A stretch of 64,000 bases of DNA from Euglena gracilis (lineage: Eukaryota; Euglenida; Euglenophyceae; Euglenales), in contig CP154955.1 in assembly GCA_039621445.1 (NCBI GenBank), forward strand, positions 54,937,341 to 55,001,340, given 5' to 3'. The stretch's first letter is position 1. Every line of letters begins with the position of its first letter. The translations under genes were made by a program, and so were the position numbers. A model generated the notes under the pieces. That model was not told the origin of the DNA, did no database searches, and saw nothing but the letters and a program-made list of their open reading frames with translations. Shown here piece after piece: positions 44,881 through 56,160 of the stretch.

Positions 44881-45097
44881 TCTTAAGCAATGCCCTGCCC
44901 CTAAATGATAAACCCCCTTTCTGACGGCCATGAAGGCAGAGGGAAAATTAGCAGGAAAAATAATCACCCAAATGGTTCAAATTGGTTCAGAAAATATGCC
45001 AAAAAGAGCGTTTTTCAAACACCAAAAAAATGTGACCTTCAGAGCCAGTTGAAGCATTTTGGGGTCGATTTCTGACTTTGAGAATTCTGCCCAAAAA

Positions 45098-45172
45098 CAA
45101 CAACAACACCACCAACACCAACACCAACACCAACACCAGCAACAACAACAACAACAACAACAACAATAACAA
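45098..45172. repeat. AAC/ACC trinucleotide tract
   Basis: CAACAACAACACCACCAACA pattern. Poly-Asn/Thr frames are artefacts. Confidence 0.9.
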
Positions 45173-45239
45173 TTGTGTGGGACCCCGCACCCCGACTTTG
45201 AGCGACCAAACAATAAACTGGGGGGAGTTTCTATTGGGT

Positions 45240-45480
45240 GTCACACTTCAAGACCAAACAGCGTTCCACACGTCCGGGCTGCCATGCCGCGGCGGGGGGG
45301 GGGGGGCCGGGGCTTGGGCGGGGGGACTGGCGGGGGGACATGGAGAGGCTGCCGGGCACCGCGGAGAGGGACCCGTCCGGCAGGGCGGCGACGCGGGGCA
45401 GGCTGCCCAGGGCGTAGGTTGGCTGGCCCACGCCGGCGAGGGGGTGGCCGCAGCCCCCGCCCCGGGGCCGTCCCCCCACC
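45240..45480 (-). CDS. GC-rich island, coding uncertain
   Basis: A minus frame reads GHPLAGVGQPTYALGSLPRV then AALPDGSLSAVPGSLSMSPR with G/C third positions. The second part is Ser/Pro-rich. No clear splice borders; a low-complexity alternative frame exists. Confidence 0.3.
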
Positions 45481-46119
45481 GGCAGGTGTTGTTTTAAGAC
45501 CAGGGGGGAATATGGTATCGGAGGCCTTTGAAAAAACTGCGGGAAAATTGTGGGAAAGTGCGGAAATTGCGGAAAATTGCGGAAATTGTGGAAAATTGCG
45601 GGAAATTGCGGATATCAATCCCCCCCTCTGCTTCAGGCCCCTGGGGGAGGGGGTCCCTCCACCTACCCAGCCCCAGCTCGTCACAGGAACCCCCACAGGC
45701 GGGGCGGGGGGGGGGGCGGGACCCCAACTCGGGCCGTTGGAAGTTACTGCGTGATAGAACCGATGCCCAGACTGGAGCACGGGACCACCACAGGGGGGGG
45801 GAGGTGCTGGCCCCAGCCCCGCCCACTCCATTTGCCCGAAAGACTCAACTCGGAGAGCACTTTCCCGACTTGGGGAAAACAATGCATCGGGAATCCTGAA
45901 CCTGAAGTGCCAGAGAGAATTGCGCGGGTCCCCCCAGAGGATGTGGCTGGTTTTGGGGGAAATTCCTGCCCCGAGCATACAATTTTTTACCGACCCCCGG
46001 GAGGGGGAGGGGGGTCACTCCACTCTGCGAAAAACCAGTCAATCACTTTTTTCGGGAAACCAGTCAGCCCCCAGGGGGGGGGGGTCGGCCAGTGCTTAAG
46101 CAATTAATTGACGGGCCCC

Positions 46120-46292
46120 GAGGCTCCAGCAACATGAAACACAGCCGGGGCGGGGCTGGGCAGCCAGGGAGGCCGGGCAGGGTCGGGGGTGGCAGGCTGC
46201 CGAAGGGGTCCCGGGCCGGGAGGGCCGGGGCGGAGAAGTACAGCGCGACGTCGCGGGGGACGGAGTAGGAGAGGTCGGGCCCAGGGGTCCCC
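46120..46292 (-). CDS. GC-rich exon-like island, family member
   Basis: A minus frame reads GPDLSYSVPRDVALYFSAPA, LPARDPFGSLPPPTLPGLPG, PPRLCFMLLEPRG. The YSVPRDVALYF core aligns with DYSVPSQAGVHYW at 42.9 kb and with RDVGIQTLYFRPRDP at 56.1 kb. An F.A..LPARDP layout could also be a P450-type loop. Borders are not clear. Confidence 0.4.
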
Positions 46293-46299
46293 CCCCCCC

Positions 46300-46853
46300 C
46301 GGGGGACAAAGTGGCCAGCCGGAAGTTACATCCCCCTCCCCCTGTTCGTGACACGCCAAAATACGGGGAAAGTGCGGTTGGCATGATTGGCGTGTCGTGG
46401 GCCAGCCGTGTCAAGAACAGGGGGGGGGGGTGTAAACCAAAGCGAATTCAAATTAGGAATCTGCCATGCGGGGCTTGTGTGTCTCTCCGTGTGAAAAGAG
46501 ATACCACCCAGTCTCACAGACAACAAAATCACATGACAACCACATTTGTGTTTTCCCTTCAACTAACCCAGGCCAGGCCACCAACTCTTGAAAAAATGTG
46601 TCGATTGGACGAGGGGTGTGCTTGATTTTCTACGAATAAAGGGCAAACCCACATAATTTTCAAACACAAGAAATACAAAAGAAAATGAGACCAATCACAA
46701 TGTTCACTTATTACAATGTTCGCTGAGAAAATGAGGAATTTCTTCTTCGCAGAAGAAGTTTATGGGTCATGGGTTCCTCATGAGCACTCTTGCATACTGC
46801 TGCATCTGTTTGGGCAACAAATCAAGCTGTGTTAAAGTGTTATACTGTCCTTA
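46300..46853. other. Spacer with ambiguous frames
   Basis: 46,440-46,625 is open on both strands (plus RIQIRNLPCGACVSLRVKRD) but without a matching splice pair. Confidence 0.35.
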
Positions 46854-47427
46854 CCATTCTTGCAGTTAGTGCGCCGCGGCGCTCGTGCCGCGGCGCAAAT
46901 TTTTTTTTTCCGCGGTGGTCGCGGCGCACAGAAAGATTTTTGCTGCGGCTGTCGCGGCACAAGCTAAATGTATTGCCGCGGTGGTCGCGGCGCAAGCGGA
47001 AAATTTTTCCGCGGTGGTTGCGGCGCAAAAAAAATTTTCTGCCCAGAGCTCAAGAACGTATTGACAGCAACACAACACCCAACATTATTTTGGTGGAAAC
47101 AATAAGATTGATAGGCGCTCACCCGGGCTTTTGGCAAAACAAAGTGTTGCCAAGGTAGCACCAGCCCCACCCGTTGAGGGTGATGCTGACCAACCCACCA
47201 CAGTTGGTCCCCGCATGGGACATAATTTAAAAAGACAACTGCCGCGGTGGTCGCGGCACAAACTTCAAAAATTTCCGCGGCGGTCGCGGCGCACACATAA
47301 ACCAGCGCCGCGGCATTCGCGGCGCAGAAAAAATTTTGCCGCGGCGCTGCCGGTTACAATTTTTTTTTTCCGCGGTGGTCGCGGCGCACGGGAAGATTTT
47401 TTCCGGTCGCACTAACTGCAAGTATGG
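46854..47427. mobile_element. Inverted-repeat element with 6-bp target duplication and GC-palindrome array
   Basis: Ends CCATTCTTGCAGTTAGTGCG (46,854) and, reversed, CCATACTTGCAGTTAGTGCG (to 47,427): 19 of 20 identical. Flanking TCCTTA at 46,848-46,853 and 47,428-47,433 is a perfect 6-bp target duplication. Inside are about ten copies of CCGCGGTGGTCGCGGCGCA, an imperfect palindrome, in two clusters (46,870-47,030 and 47,240-47,400), separated by A/T-rich spacers. The 200-base centre is unique. It encodes no transposase, so it is non-autonomous. Subterminal repeats of this kind bind transposases in several superfamilies. A 6-bp duplication is less common than 2, 3, 8 or 9. Confidence 0.88.
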
Positions 47428-47454
47428 TCCTTACTCATAACGGGAAAATCCTTT

Positions 47455-47735
47455 TAAAAAAAACGGGAATGTCCTCACCATACAATCACTTTGTCACTGG
47501 CCAACCCCCCAGGGTGACTGTTTTTTTTAGAGTGACTGAGTGGTTTTTATGGGGGGGTAAAAAATCACTAAAAGTGACCTGGCGCCCAAGGCGCTGGAGA
47601 AATTTTTTGGCCTTTTTTCACGTTTCTGGTCGAATTTCCCATGCATATCCCCCGACCCCCACTGGGCGGGGGGAGGGCTAGTGGCTGACTGATTTTCCAA
47701 AAAAAAAGTGAGTGACTCGTTTTTGGAAGTGGAAG
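47455..47735 (-). repeat. CAGTCAGTCACT word repeat, copy 1
   Basis: CAATCACTTTGTCACTGGCC, AGAGTGACTGAGTGG, TGGCGCCCAAGGCGCTGG, CATGCATATCCCCCGACCCC, AGTGGCTGACTGATTTTCC. Inverse order of the copy at 48.2 kb; others at 46.0, 63.0 and 63.45 kb. Confidence 0.72.
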
Positions 47736-47884
47736 TGACCCCCTCCCTTCCAGGTGTAGGTAAACAGTTGTATGGTCCCCACAAAACGACGGTACACAGC
47801 CATGATAGGAAGCCCTGACAGTTTTCATCGCTGTGCATTCCCCTGCACCTTTGCTACGCCATTTGGGAGCCCGCTTCCAGGGGA

Positions 47885-48215
47885 GTCGACTTCCACACGT
47901 CCTTAAGCAAATAAAATAAAAAACTCCGCTGTCCCAGAACACTCAGTGAAAAATATACAGGAAAATGGGCAAGAAATTTTGGCATTTCTCAGCGAGAACA
48001 GGTCGGCATCAGGAAAAAAAAAATTGATTCCTGGCACCCTTGGACCATCGTCCATCCACCCAAATCATTAAAACTGTGTTTTTTCGACTGTTTAAGTTTT
48101 GCCTCTGTTCAAATCCCAGTCTGGCCCTTAGCCGGCCCTTTGGCTGAAAGGGGGGGGGGCGGTCCTTAAGGAAATAAAAAAAAAACTGTGCTGTCCCTTA
48201 AGGACCCCCCTGCCC
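47885..48215 (+). mobile_element. SINE-like dispersed repeat, best copy 2
   Basis: GTCCTTAAGCAAATAAAA, CGCTGTCCCAGAACACTCAG, GATTCCTGGCACCCTTGGAC, CATCGTCCATCCACCCAAAT, GTTCAAATCCCAGTCTGGCC, CGGTCCTTAAGGAAATAAAA...CCTTAAGGACC. Closely similar to 3,612-3,930. It lies between two opposite CAGTCA repeats, so that unit may have been interrupted by it or carries it. Confidence 0.65.
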
Positions 48216-48490
48216 CAGGCAAGTCACTTCCACTTCCAAAAACGAGTCACTCGCTTTTTGGGGGGGAAAATAAGTCAGCCACTAGCCCTCCCCCCGCCCA
48301 GTGGGGGTCGGGGGGAATGCATGGGAAATTCGGCCATAAACGTGAAAAAAGGCCAAAAAATTTCTCCAGCGCCTTGAGCGCCAGCTGGCTGTTTTGCCTG
48401 CTCCCCCCCCCCCCGATAAAAACCAGTCAGTCACTCTGGAAGAAAAAAAACCAGTCGGGGGGGGAGGTCGGCCAGTGACAAAGTGATAAA
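48216..48490 (+). repeat. CAGTCAGTCACT word repeat, copy 2
   Basis: AACGAGTCACTCGC, TAAGTCAGCCACTAGCC, CAGCGCCTTGAGCGCCAGCTG, AACCAGTCAGTCACTCTGG, GCCAGTGACAAAGTGATAAA. Inverted relative to 47,455-47,735. Confidence 0.72.
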
Positions 48491-48494
48491 GGCG

Positions 48495-48665
48495 AGCCTC
48501 GGCTATCGCCAGTCCCGACGACGTCTTGGCTTCGTCCGAGCCATCCGATGTCGCTGGCACCGCCATTTGCCCCAGAGAGGAGGCAGCGGAGGGGCAGCCC
48601 CTGGCCGGGCATACTGTCCATGTAGAGTGGTGGGGGCAGGCCGGACCCGAAGTCACCGCCGGAGT
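48495..48665 (-). CDS. GC-rich island, possible exon
   Basis: A minus frame reads GDFGSGLPPPLYMDSMPGQG then LPLRCLLSGANGGASDIGWL. PLYMDS may correspond to AIYMDN at 42.9 kb. A (TG)n tract follows directly on the plus strand. Another frame (AVPATSDGSDEAKTSSGLAI) is also plausible. Confidence 0.28.
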
Positions 48666-48719
48666 GTGGGGACGGGGGTAGAGGGCTGTGTGGGGAGGGG
48701 AGGGGAAAGAAATAGACGT

Positions 48720-48866
48720 GTGTTGTGTGTGGATGTGGGTGTGCGTGTTGCATGTGGTGTGTGTGTGTGTGTGTGTGTGGGTTGTGAATGCATCTGTGTG
48801 GACATGTGTGTGTGTGGTATGTGTGTGTGTGCGTGCATCTGCATGTGGGTGTGCATGTGTGTGTGC

Positions 48867-48915
<49 letters not shown>

Positions 48916-48925
48916 GCGTGTCTGT
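48720..48925. repeat. (TG)n tract
   Basis: TG repeat with TGCA interruptions; His/Thr and Cys/Val frames are artefacts. Confidence 0.92.
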
Positions 48926-50194
48926 GTGGGCATGTGCATGTGGCTCGCCTGTGCACACGTCTGGGCTTTACAAATTTGCATGTGTGTGTCCGTGTGCACC
49001 GCTTTAGGACGGTCCAGGAAACGGCGTCCCAGCGGCCCTCTGCTGCAAGCCCCTGTGGCCCGGATTGCGTTGGGGGCTTGGATCCGGGGCAGGGCACAGC
49101 ATCGGCACCCACCCAAGCAGGGTTATTTTTAAGGGGGCAGTCCGGACAAAAATGACGGAAAACCACCTAATTTTTCACATCATTTTTCTTCCCGTAGTTT
49201 TTTTTCTCCGGTACCCTTTCTACCCCCCGGCCACATTCACGCGAGTCAAATTTCACACACACAAAAAGATGGGGTATGGCACATGTGTTTATTTTGGGGT
49301 CTGTTTCTTTTTGAACAAAACATGACCAAAACAGATACATTGAGACCATTTTGATCATTTTGAAATTTTCAATTGTCATTTTTCCGAAAAATTTTCATCA
49401 CAAATGGGGAAAATTACGATATTTTTTGCAACTGATCGATCATTTTGAAAAAGAACGTCGTTTTGCATTAAATTCACCGTACCCAAAAGTGGACCCTCAG
49501 ATCCCCTGGGTGAGGTGTGGGATCTCCAACCCAACCAGACAAAAATGACAGGAAACAAAAATGACAAGGAAAAAAAATTGACAGGAAAAATGATGGGAAT
49601 ATCACTACTGTGGGAACCACAGCGATGGGAAAATTCTACTTTCCTCGGAAAATGGCGATGATATTGGTCGAATTTCTTTGAACTTTGAACTCTGGAATTA
49701 AATTCACCTGTGGGTTTTCACAAACATATATTTTGAATGGAAAGCCTGACCCTCCTGAACACTGCCAAAAATCCCTGCATCTCTGGGGGTGGGGGGGGGC
49801 AACGCTGGGTGCGGAGGGGGGTAAAATGGAAAAAATTCCCTGTCCAAATGAAAGTGCGATCAGCTGCAGGTTTGGGGGTGTATAAATTTCCCCTAGGAAC
49901 GAACCTGGGGCCCCCGGGAAACTGTCATGCCCAAGAACCAGTCAGCGCCCCGCCCGGAAAACTGTCAGGGTCCCTGGTACAATCAGCACTGTGAAAAGTT
50001 TACGCAACCCTGGGGAAACAGTTTCCTAGTCAGTGGACAACCAGGAAATTTACTATTACCTGGCAAAAGGGGGGAGAGGACCCCTACAACAAAATGCCAG
50101 GACCATTTTTCAAATGGTGCGTGGAGCACCAAGAAAGAAGTTTTCAGGGTTGCGGGTTCTGGCCAACTGTGAGGTGACAGGGGGGATAGGTAAA
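48926..50194. other. Spacer, no supported gene
   Basis: 49,160-49,680 is A/T-rich with repeated AAAATGACAGGAAA words. 49,900-50,040 repeats AAACTGTCA(T/G)G beside C-runs. No exon is supported. Confidence 0.4.
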
Positions 50195-50575
50195 CCCCCC
50201 CCAAATAATATTGCACCCGCAGCTCTATTGGACGGCCGCCTCCGGCGGCGGGGGGTGCAGCACTATTTGGACCCGCAGCACTATTGGACTGGGTGCCTCT
50301 TAGTCCCGGCCTATCACCACAGACACCCTTTTTGTCTGCTCAATGTCCTTCTCTGAGGCTAGTGAGGTCGTTTGGTTCATCTTCGGACGACTTTTGTGAG
50401 TTGCTCAGGTGGGAATTTGCCCCCTTTCCCCTCTCTGCGGAGTAAAAAAGGTGCCTGCAGTAGGCTGCACCAGCTTCTACGGATTTCACATTGCTGTGAT
50501 TTGGGGGGGGGTGCAGCACTATTTGGACCCGCAGCTCTATTGGCCCCGCAGCACTATTGGGGGGGGCTTAAGAGA
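50195..50575. repeat. Word repeat, GCAGCACTATTGG
   Basis: CCCGCAGCTCTATTGG, GTGCAGCACTATTTGGACCC and GCAGCACTATTGGGGGGG repeated about six times. The first left copy reads AATAATATTGCACC. Confidence 0.65.
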
Positions 50576-50754
50576 AACAAAAGTTTTCGTTTGAATTGAA
50601 GTGTGCAGGGGGCTTTAAGTGTCGGCACAGCGAATCACCTTGAATTGTTGCTATGGTGCTCAACGATGGTGCATCTGCAATGAGCAAAGAAAAAGAAAAC
50701 CTTGCCATATTTTGTGTTTGAGGAAAATGGCGGGACCCGAGGGCCCTTGCTAGG

Positions 50755-51120
50755 ACCTGGGGGGGGGGTCCAGCTGGCTGGCTGGAAACAGGTGCTGGCT
50801 GGAAAAAAGATAATGGCTGGACCCCCCTGGGGGTGGGAGGTGGTTCCAAAACCCAGGCCGCGCTGGACCTAGCTGGAGCCCGGAAACCGGGAAAAAAACC
50901 CCAACTCCGGCTGGGGGGCATTTTATCAGCCAAAATGTTGAGATGAAAATATTCCCCAGAAAGACCTCAAAAACGGACATTGTTGGCCACTTCAAAATTT
51001 TTCGGGCCAGCCAAGCTTTGCCGGGCTGTGAAACCTTTTTCGAGGGGGGGGTCGCAGCCTAGCTGGGAGCTGCTGGCTGGGAAAAAGGTGTAGACTGTCT
51101 GGACCCCCACGGGAGGGCAG
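50755..51120. repeat. GCTGGCTGG repeat fragments
   Basis: CCAGCTGGCTGGCTGGAAAC at 50,770 and GAGCTGCTGGCTGGGAAAAA at 51,066, related to the pair at 44.5 and 55.6 kb. Confidence 0.5.
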
Positions 51121-52179
51121 GGTGGGGTCCTGCTGAAGAAATTCTCTGCATGTGGCAACCAAGTTTTCAAACAACCTCGCCTGTGAGGGGGGGGGGGGGG
51201 GTATTGCACAAAGGGGGGGGACCAACGCAGTGACACACCAAAGTTGGCGGTGGCCCAACCAGCACTTCCCTCGCAACACAATACAGCCCACAGCAGCCCA
51301 CCCAAACCACCATCCACAGCCTCCGGGACAGGGTCGATATAAGGGGAGGGGGGAGTTGGACCTCCTTCAGGCCAGCAGGGGGAACCCCCCATCCTGTACA
51401 GTGGCGCAGTCAAGGTGACTGATTCTCGGCCTGGCATGAAGCACTGTGCTGGGAGCTTTGCCCCAAAATCGGCCGAAACTGCCATCTTGGGCACTTTTTA
51501 GGCAAAAGATTTCCAAATGCGAAATAAAAATGCCCAAAAATTTGGCACGAAGCGCCGGAAGGAAAAATTTGACCATTTTGGGGGGCTCCCCAGATACTCC
51601 TGGGGTCGGTCTCCTCCCTTCCCCCTTGGAAAGTGGGGCGGGGTAGGACCCCCTCTGATCCAGGGGAGGGGGGGGGAACCCCCAGGGTTATTATTTTTCA
51701 AGTCGCCTTAAAAGACCTTAAGAAAAAACTCCCGCTTTCTTGGCCAAAACACGTCAAAAAAAATCTAAAAAAACTTTAAAACCCTTAGATATTCATCCAG
51801 GAAAGTTTTTGAATTTCGAGCAAAAAAAATAGGCGTAAAATCTCGGCAAAGGCAAGCTAACTCCAGAATAAAAAATGATTCCTGGCATTGCTGGAACATT
51901 GTCAATCCACTGAAAGCTCAAAGCAATGTGTTTTGTGCTTTTTGGTTTTCAAGCCTGAATGGCTCTTGACCTCCAATAAAATAGACGCCTTAAAAATTCT
52001 TCAAATTCTCGAAATGCCTGGAAAAACCTGCAAAAAAAAACATTGAACAAACGCCTCAAAAAAACCACACAAAAAATTGAAAAAATTGCCTTAAAAAATA
52101 TGCCTGCCCCCTCCTCCTCTCACCCGCGCACCTTCCTTAAGCCAAACCCTGCTCCAGTCCCCCCCCCCCCAATGATGGC
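51121..52179. other. Spacer with SINE-like and GGCGC units
   Basis: 51,535-51,590 holds TTTGGCACGAAGCGCCGGAA. 51,715-51,990 is a diverged SINE-like copy (GATTCCTGGCATTGCTGGAA, AACATTGTCAATCCACTG). No gene. Confidence 0.45.
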
Positions 52180-52312
52180 TTGGGCGGCCCGGCCCCGGCC
52201 GGCCGGGTACACCGCCGTCCAGCGCTCCGGCGGGGGCGGCGGCTTCAGGCGCTCCAGCCGCTGGCGGCGCTCCGCGGGGACAGCCCCGGCCGGGATGAGA
52301 CCAGCCCCGGGG
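52180..52312 (-). CDS. Candidate exon, island family member
   Basis: A minus frame reads GLIPAGAVPAERRQRLERLK then PPPPPERWTAVYPAGRGRAA. Helix, poly-Pro, WTAVY, GRGRAA matches the layout at 57.1 and 30.6 kb; VPAER matches LPAER at 13.4 kb. Possible acceptor GTCCCCGCGGAG, possible donor GGCG/GTGTACC. GC3-rich. Confidence 0.43.
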
Positions 52313-52559
52313 GGAGGGGACCCCCCGCCCAGCAAAGGAGCAGGCCAGCTCCTGTGGCCCGGGGTCAGGTGGCCCAGACTGTAACCCGAGGGGGGGGGGA
52401 CCGACCTCAAGGGGTCCTGCTACTCCTACTGCTGGGCAGGGGGGGGGGGGGTCTCAAGGGGCGGCCCAGGGTTCGATACGAGGGCGGGTGGGGGGAGGGT
52501 CAGACCCCCCCCATCCGGTTGAGGGACTCCCCGGGGTGGGTGGGCGTGGGTTTCGAGAG

Positions 52560-52915
52560 TAAACCCCCCCCAATAAGTGCACGGGTGCGCGCATTTTAAG
52601 GACGTTGTTTCAGACCCCAAGGGGTGCGCACTTATTAGGGCAAAGCCAAAAATTCTAACGTTACCCCCACTCTTTGTCAATTTTCCCCCTATTTTGTGAT
52701 TTCAAGCTATGAGTTAAGTGATTATGTGTCAAATGTGTCAAAATTTGGGCTTGGACGATAGAAATATTTGGTCTGAGAAGGACAGTTCTGAGAATTGTGT
52801 GTGCTTTCCGACCTGAGATGCGTCAGTGATTTCTCCTTCGGGGGGGGGGGGTGCGCACTTTTTAGGGCACTGCGCACAATTAGGGCACTGCGCACTTATT
52901 AGGGGGGGGGGGGGG
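52560..52915. repeat. Word repeat, GCGCACTTATTAGGG
   Basis: CCCCCCAATAAGTGCACGGG at the left; GGTGCGCACTTATTAGGG, GTGCGCACTTTTTAGGG, CTGCGCACAATTAGGG, CTGCGCACTTATTAGGGG at the right; inverted overall. Confidence 0.65.
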
Positions 52916-54089
52916 TTAAATTGGGGCCGCTGGACCCCCCCCGTCCCCCGGGGTCATGGGTCAGTCCGGCCGGCCAAAGGCCTGGCGATTAAATGTTCTT
53001 CCAGACTTTGGATGGGCTTTGGGGGTGTCGGAGGGTTAATAATCTGCCCCCCCCCACATCGACCCAAAATGCCCTTTTGAACAGTTTTTGAATAAAAAAA
53101 ATTTTACTCAAACAGCTCTTAATTTGTAATAACTGCCAAAACTTTTTGGCACAAAGCACCGATGAAAAATTTTCATCTTCTTGAGGGGGGTCTGGAGGTC
53201 GGTCTCAACTCCCCTTGGCAGTTCCGGGCCCCCCTCCCACACAATGCAGCACAACGTGAAAATCCAGTGAGCGATGTCCCCTCTCCCCAAGTCCCCAAGG
53301 CGAGCTGTGAGGGACAGGAAAGTTCTTTTGTTTTTCACTTAAGGGGTTCTATGTGAGAGGGTGTCACGGCGGGGGGTGTGCCCACACAACCTGCACATTT
53401 CCAGACGTCCCATGGGCAGGCATCGTGTGCCAAGCTGGGCCACCAAGGGGGCTAAGGCGGCTGGCAAATACCCATCCACTTCCTGACGTGGTCCAGAGCT
53501 ACCAGGGAAGTCTCCCTGGTGGGGAAAGTTTGTGCTTGATTACGGCGCACCCCCCCCCTGAAAACCACACCAAAGTGCATTTTTGCAGATTCACATATTT
53601 TGAGACACAAAACTTTCATCCAGCAGGTGACAACTTGGGCGGGATGGAGGGAGGTGCCAACTTCACCCAGAGTGGCCAACCCCCCCCAGATGCTCAGTCA
53701 CTCCCCTTCCCGGGGGTGGGGGTATTAAGTGAGCGGGGGGGGGGGGTCTGGACCCCCCCCTCCCCCCACCAGAGCGGGGAAGGGTGGGTCAGACCCCCAC
53801 ACCTGTGCAAAAAAAATCTGGCACAAATCACAGGAAAATTTTTCAACCTTGAAAAAAAGCCGAAAAGCGCGTTTTCGTATACTATTTTTTAAAAAAAATC
53901 GGACAAAACATACACCAAAAATTTCATCTTCCCCAGCACAAAGCGCCAGAAATTTTGGGGGGTCCCGGACCCCTCCTCAGTACGAAGGGGGAGGGAGGTG
54001 CCTGACCCCTCCTCCCCCCCCCCATCCACAAAAACACCGCTCACTCAATACCCTGGGGAGGGGGGGGTCGATACGTCACCAAGTGATCT
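52916..54089. other. Spacer with GGCAC...GCGCC core units
   Basis: 53,147 (TTTTTGGCACAAAGCACCGA), 53,817 (CTGGCACAAATCACAGG) and 53,937 (AGCACAAAGCGCCAGAAATT) are three core copies. No supported exon. Confidence 0.45.
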
Positions 54090-54285
54090 TTGGGGTAACG
54101 AGCGGGCCAGGCTGGGCAGCGGTCTCTGCGCTGTCGAACGCGAGGCCCTGGTTGAAGAGGTCGGCCTGGCTGCCGGCGTCGCGGGTGCCGGCTGGTGGGT
54201 AGCGGCGGACAACGTAGTCCAGCCCGCACGCCGCGGAGGACTGCCACGTGTGGTGCGCCTGCCCGTCGCCTGGAGGGCCCCCGGC
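54090..54285 (-). CDS. Candidate exon, island family member
   Basis: A minus frame reads AHHTWQSSAACGLDYVVRRY, PPAGTRDAGSQADLFNQGLA, FDSAETAAQPGPL. The DNA word TCCTCCGCGGCGT followed by (G/A)CGGG is shared with 57.1 kb at the matching SSAA position, direct evidence of relationship. Strong third-position GC. Borders not resolved (AG at CCTCCAG; no obvious donor). Family unknown. Confidence 0.43.
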
Positions 54286-55009
54286 CGACTGGGGGGGTCC
54301 GCTTGGTGGGGGGGGGGGGGGGGTCACTGGCAAGCCACTTTGCTGCACACTACCGGGGGGGAAAAAGTTGGGGCTAGATAAAATTAGAACCGACAAAATT
54401 GGAAGCCGAAAAAAGTGGTGCCAAACTTGAAAATGGCCCGGAAAAAATTGGCAGAGTTCTTTCTGCAAGATGACTGGAAAAAGGGTGATTTTCAAATTTT
54501 TGAGGCAGGCTTTTCAAAAAGGGGCCGTAAAAATTTGGCAGGATTTCTGTACGCCAATTTTTCCCAATCTTTTTTTTTCGGCCTCCAATTCACCCCCCCC
54601 CCCGGTAGAAAAAAAAGTGACCAGCTAGACTCTCCCCCCGGTGTCCCCTGACTGGAAAAAAAATCCCCCCTCCGGCGCTCCGCGCCGAGATGGAAACGCG
54701 GTTCCTAGCGCGCTTTTTTGGTCGATTTTGTTCAAAAAATTCCCAAAGACGGCCAAAAAATGGGCATTTTTGGCGAATTTTGTGGGTCCAATGAAAACTT
54801 TTAGCGCTTTGTGCCAGTCACTGGAAAAAAATGTCCATTAGCTAGCCCTGTTAGCGGACCGGCCCCCAGGGGGGATCCATTAGGATTTCTACTAGCCAAA
54901 TTTGGACTGGCTGTCGTAGAGTGACCCCCCCAGGGGGTGGACTTTTCCCAGGCCCAAACCATCCCACCCACTTTTTTCGAAAACCCACCCACCCACAACC
55001 CCCCTTCGG
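54286..55009. other. Spacer with core units
   Basis: 54,670 (CCGGCGCTCCGCGCCGAG) and 54,795 (TTAGCGCTTTGTGCCAG, inverted) are further GGCGC core copies. No gene. Confidence 0.4.
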
Positions 55010-55090
55010 GGGGAGTCGACCACACAGCAAACTGGGCCAGAAGCGAAGTTAGCGCCGGCCATAAACAGACAAGAAGCCTCAGTGCAATCA
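55010..55090 (-). repeat. CTEASC repeat, copy 3
   Basis: Inverted: GGCCAGAAGCGAAGTTAGCG, CCGGCCATAAACAGACAAGA. The minus frame reads CTEASCLFMAGANFASGPVC. Confidence 0.68.
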
Positions 55091-55564
55091 AGGGGGGGAG
55101 TCAACCACCCACCCGCCCACCTACCCAAAATCCAGCCAAAATCGGCTGAAAACGTGAAAAAAATTTCCGGCCTGGCCTTTTGGCTGGGCAAGAAACCCGA
55201 CCCATGGCGTACCCCATCCCCCAGGGGGGGGGGGGTCCCAGGGCCCAACCTACCCCCCACTCTCAAAACCCCGGGGGGGGGGGGGAGGAGGGGCCACACA
55301 GGTGTTAAGTGAATCTAGGGCTACAGAGGGCTACAGTCCAGTCCCCCCCCCCAAGGAACCGCGAACCCTGAAGCAAACACCTGGTAGGGGAAGGTTGTGG
55401 TGTGGTGGGGGGGGGGGCGACTTCCCATCCACCGCCTGTGGGTCTCTGGGTGTCCCGGTCAGCCCTGGCAAGCTTGGGATGGACGGCAGTGTGCCGCTCG
55501 GTGACGCTGACCACTTTTACCCCGTGGGCAATGGTCAGACCCTCCGCATCGGTGTGCCCCCTCC

Positions 55565-55895
55565 CCAAAAAAGGTCCAGCTCAGAGGCTGGAAAATTTGG
55601 GCTGGTTGGGAAAAAGGCCGCTGGCAGAACCCCCCTCCGCCCATCGGCTGCAACGGCAAACCGAGTTCTGAAAAGCGAAACGGCAAAAATCACCCAAAAA
55701 AACTGCCAACTATGCAAAAAAAAAATCGAATTGCGACCGCAAATTTGCCCTGTCCAGCCCCAAACTGACCCATTTTGGCCCCTTTTTGTCCCACTTTTTG
55801 CACCCCGAAAAGAAAACAATTACGTAAACTCGTCGAAGGGGGGACCGAGGCAGTAAAGGCTGCTGGCTGGAAAAAGGTTACTGGCCGGCTGGACC
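55565..55895 (+). repeat. GCTGGCTGGAAA repeat, copy 2
   Basis: CCAGCTCAGAGGCTGGAAAA, AAAAACTGCCAACTATGCAA, TTTTTGCACCCCGAAAAG, AGGCTGCTGGCTGGAAAAAG, GGCCGGCTGGACCCC. Homologous to 44,470-44,880. Confidence 0.68.
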
Positions 55896-55989
55896 CCACG
55901 TACACGTGCAACCAACACAGTGCTCTGGCGCTGTGTGGTGCACTGCGAATACGCCTCACACACCGATCACTGCCACGCAACGCACAGCA

Positions 55990-56160
55990 TCACTGAGCAA
56001 CAGTACCAGTTGGGAACCACCCGAGGAGCGCACAGCCCGACCGAGAGCGAACCGGGGTCTAGCGGACGGGTCACAGGGGAACCCTCGGCGGGGTCGCGGG
56101 GGCGGAAATACAACGTTTGGATGCCGACGTCCCGGACCACCACCGATTGAGAGCAGGGGG
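55990..56160 (-). CDS. Candidate exon, island family member
   Basis: A minus frame reads SVVVRDVGIQTLYFRPRDPA then EGSPVTRPLDPGSLSVGLCA. RDVxxxxLYF aligns with RDVALYF (46.2 kb), and LDPGSLSVG aligns with PEPGGPLSVG (57.1 kb). Borders unresolved. The plus frames contain stops, which supports the minus strand. Confidence 0.42.

Noticed and set aside
46870-47400. CRISPR-like array of regularly spaced repeats
   Set aside because: Repeats vary, spacers are A/T-rich and uneven, and the array sits inside a transposon with inverted ends and a TSD in eukaryotic DNA.
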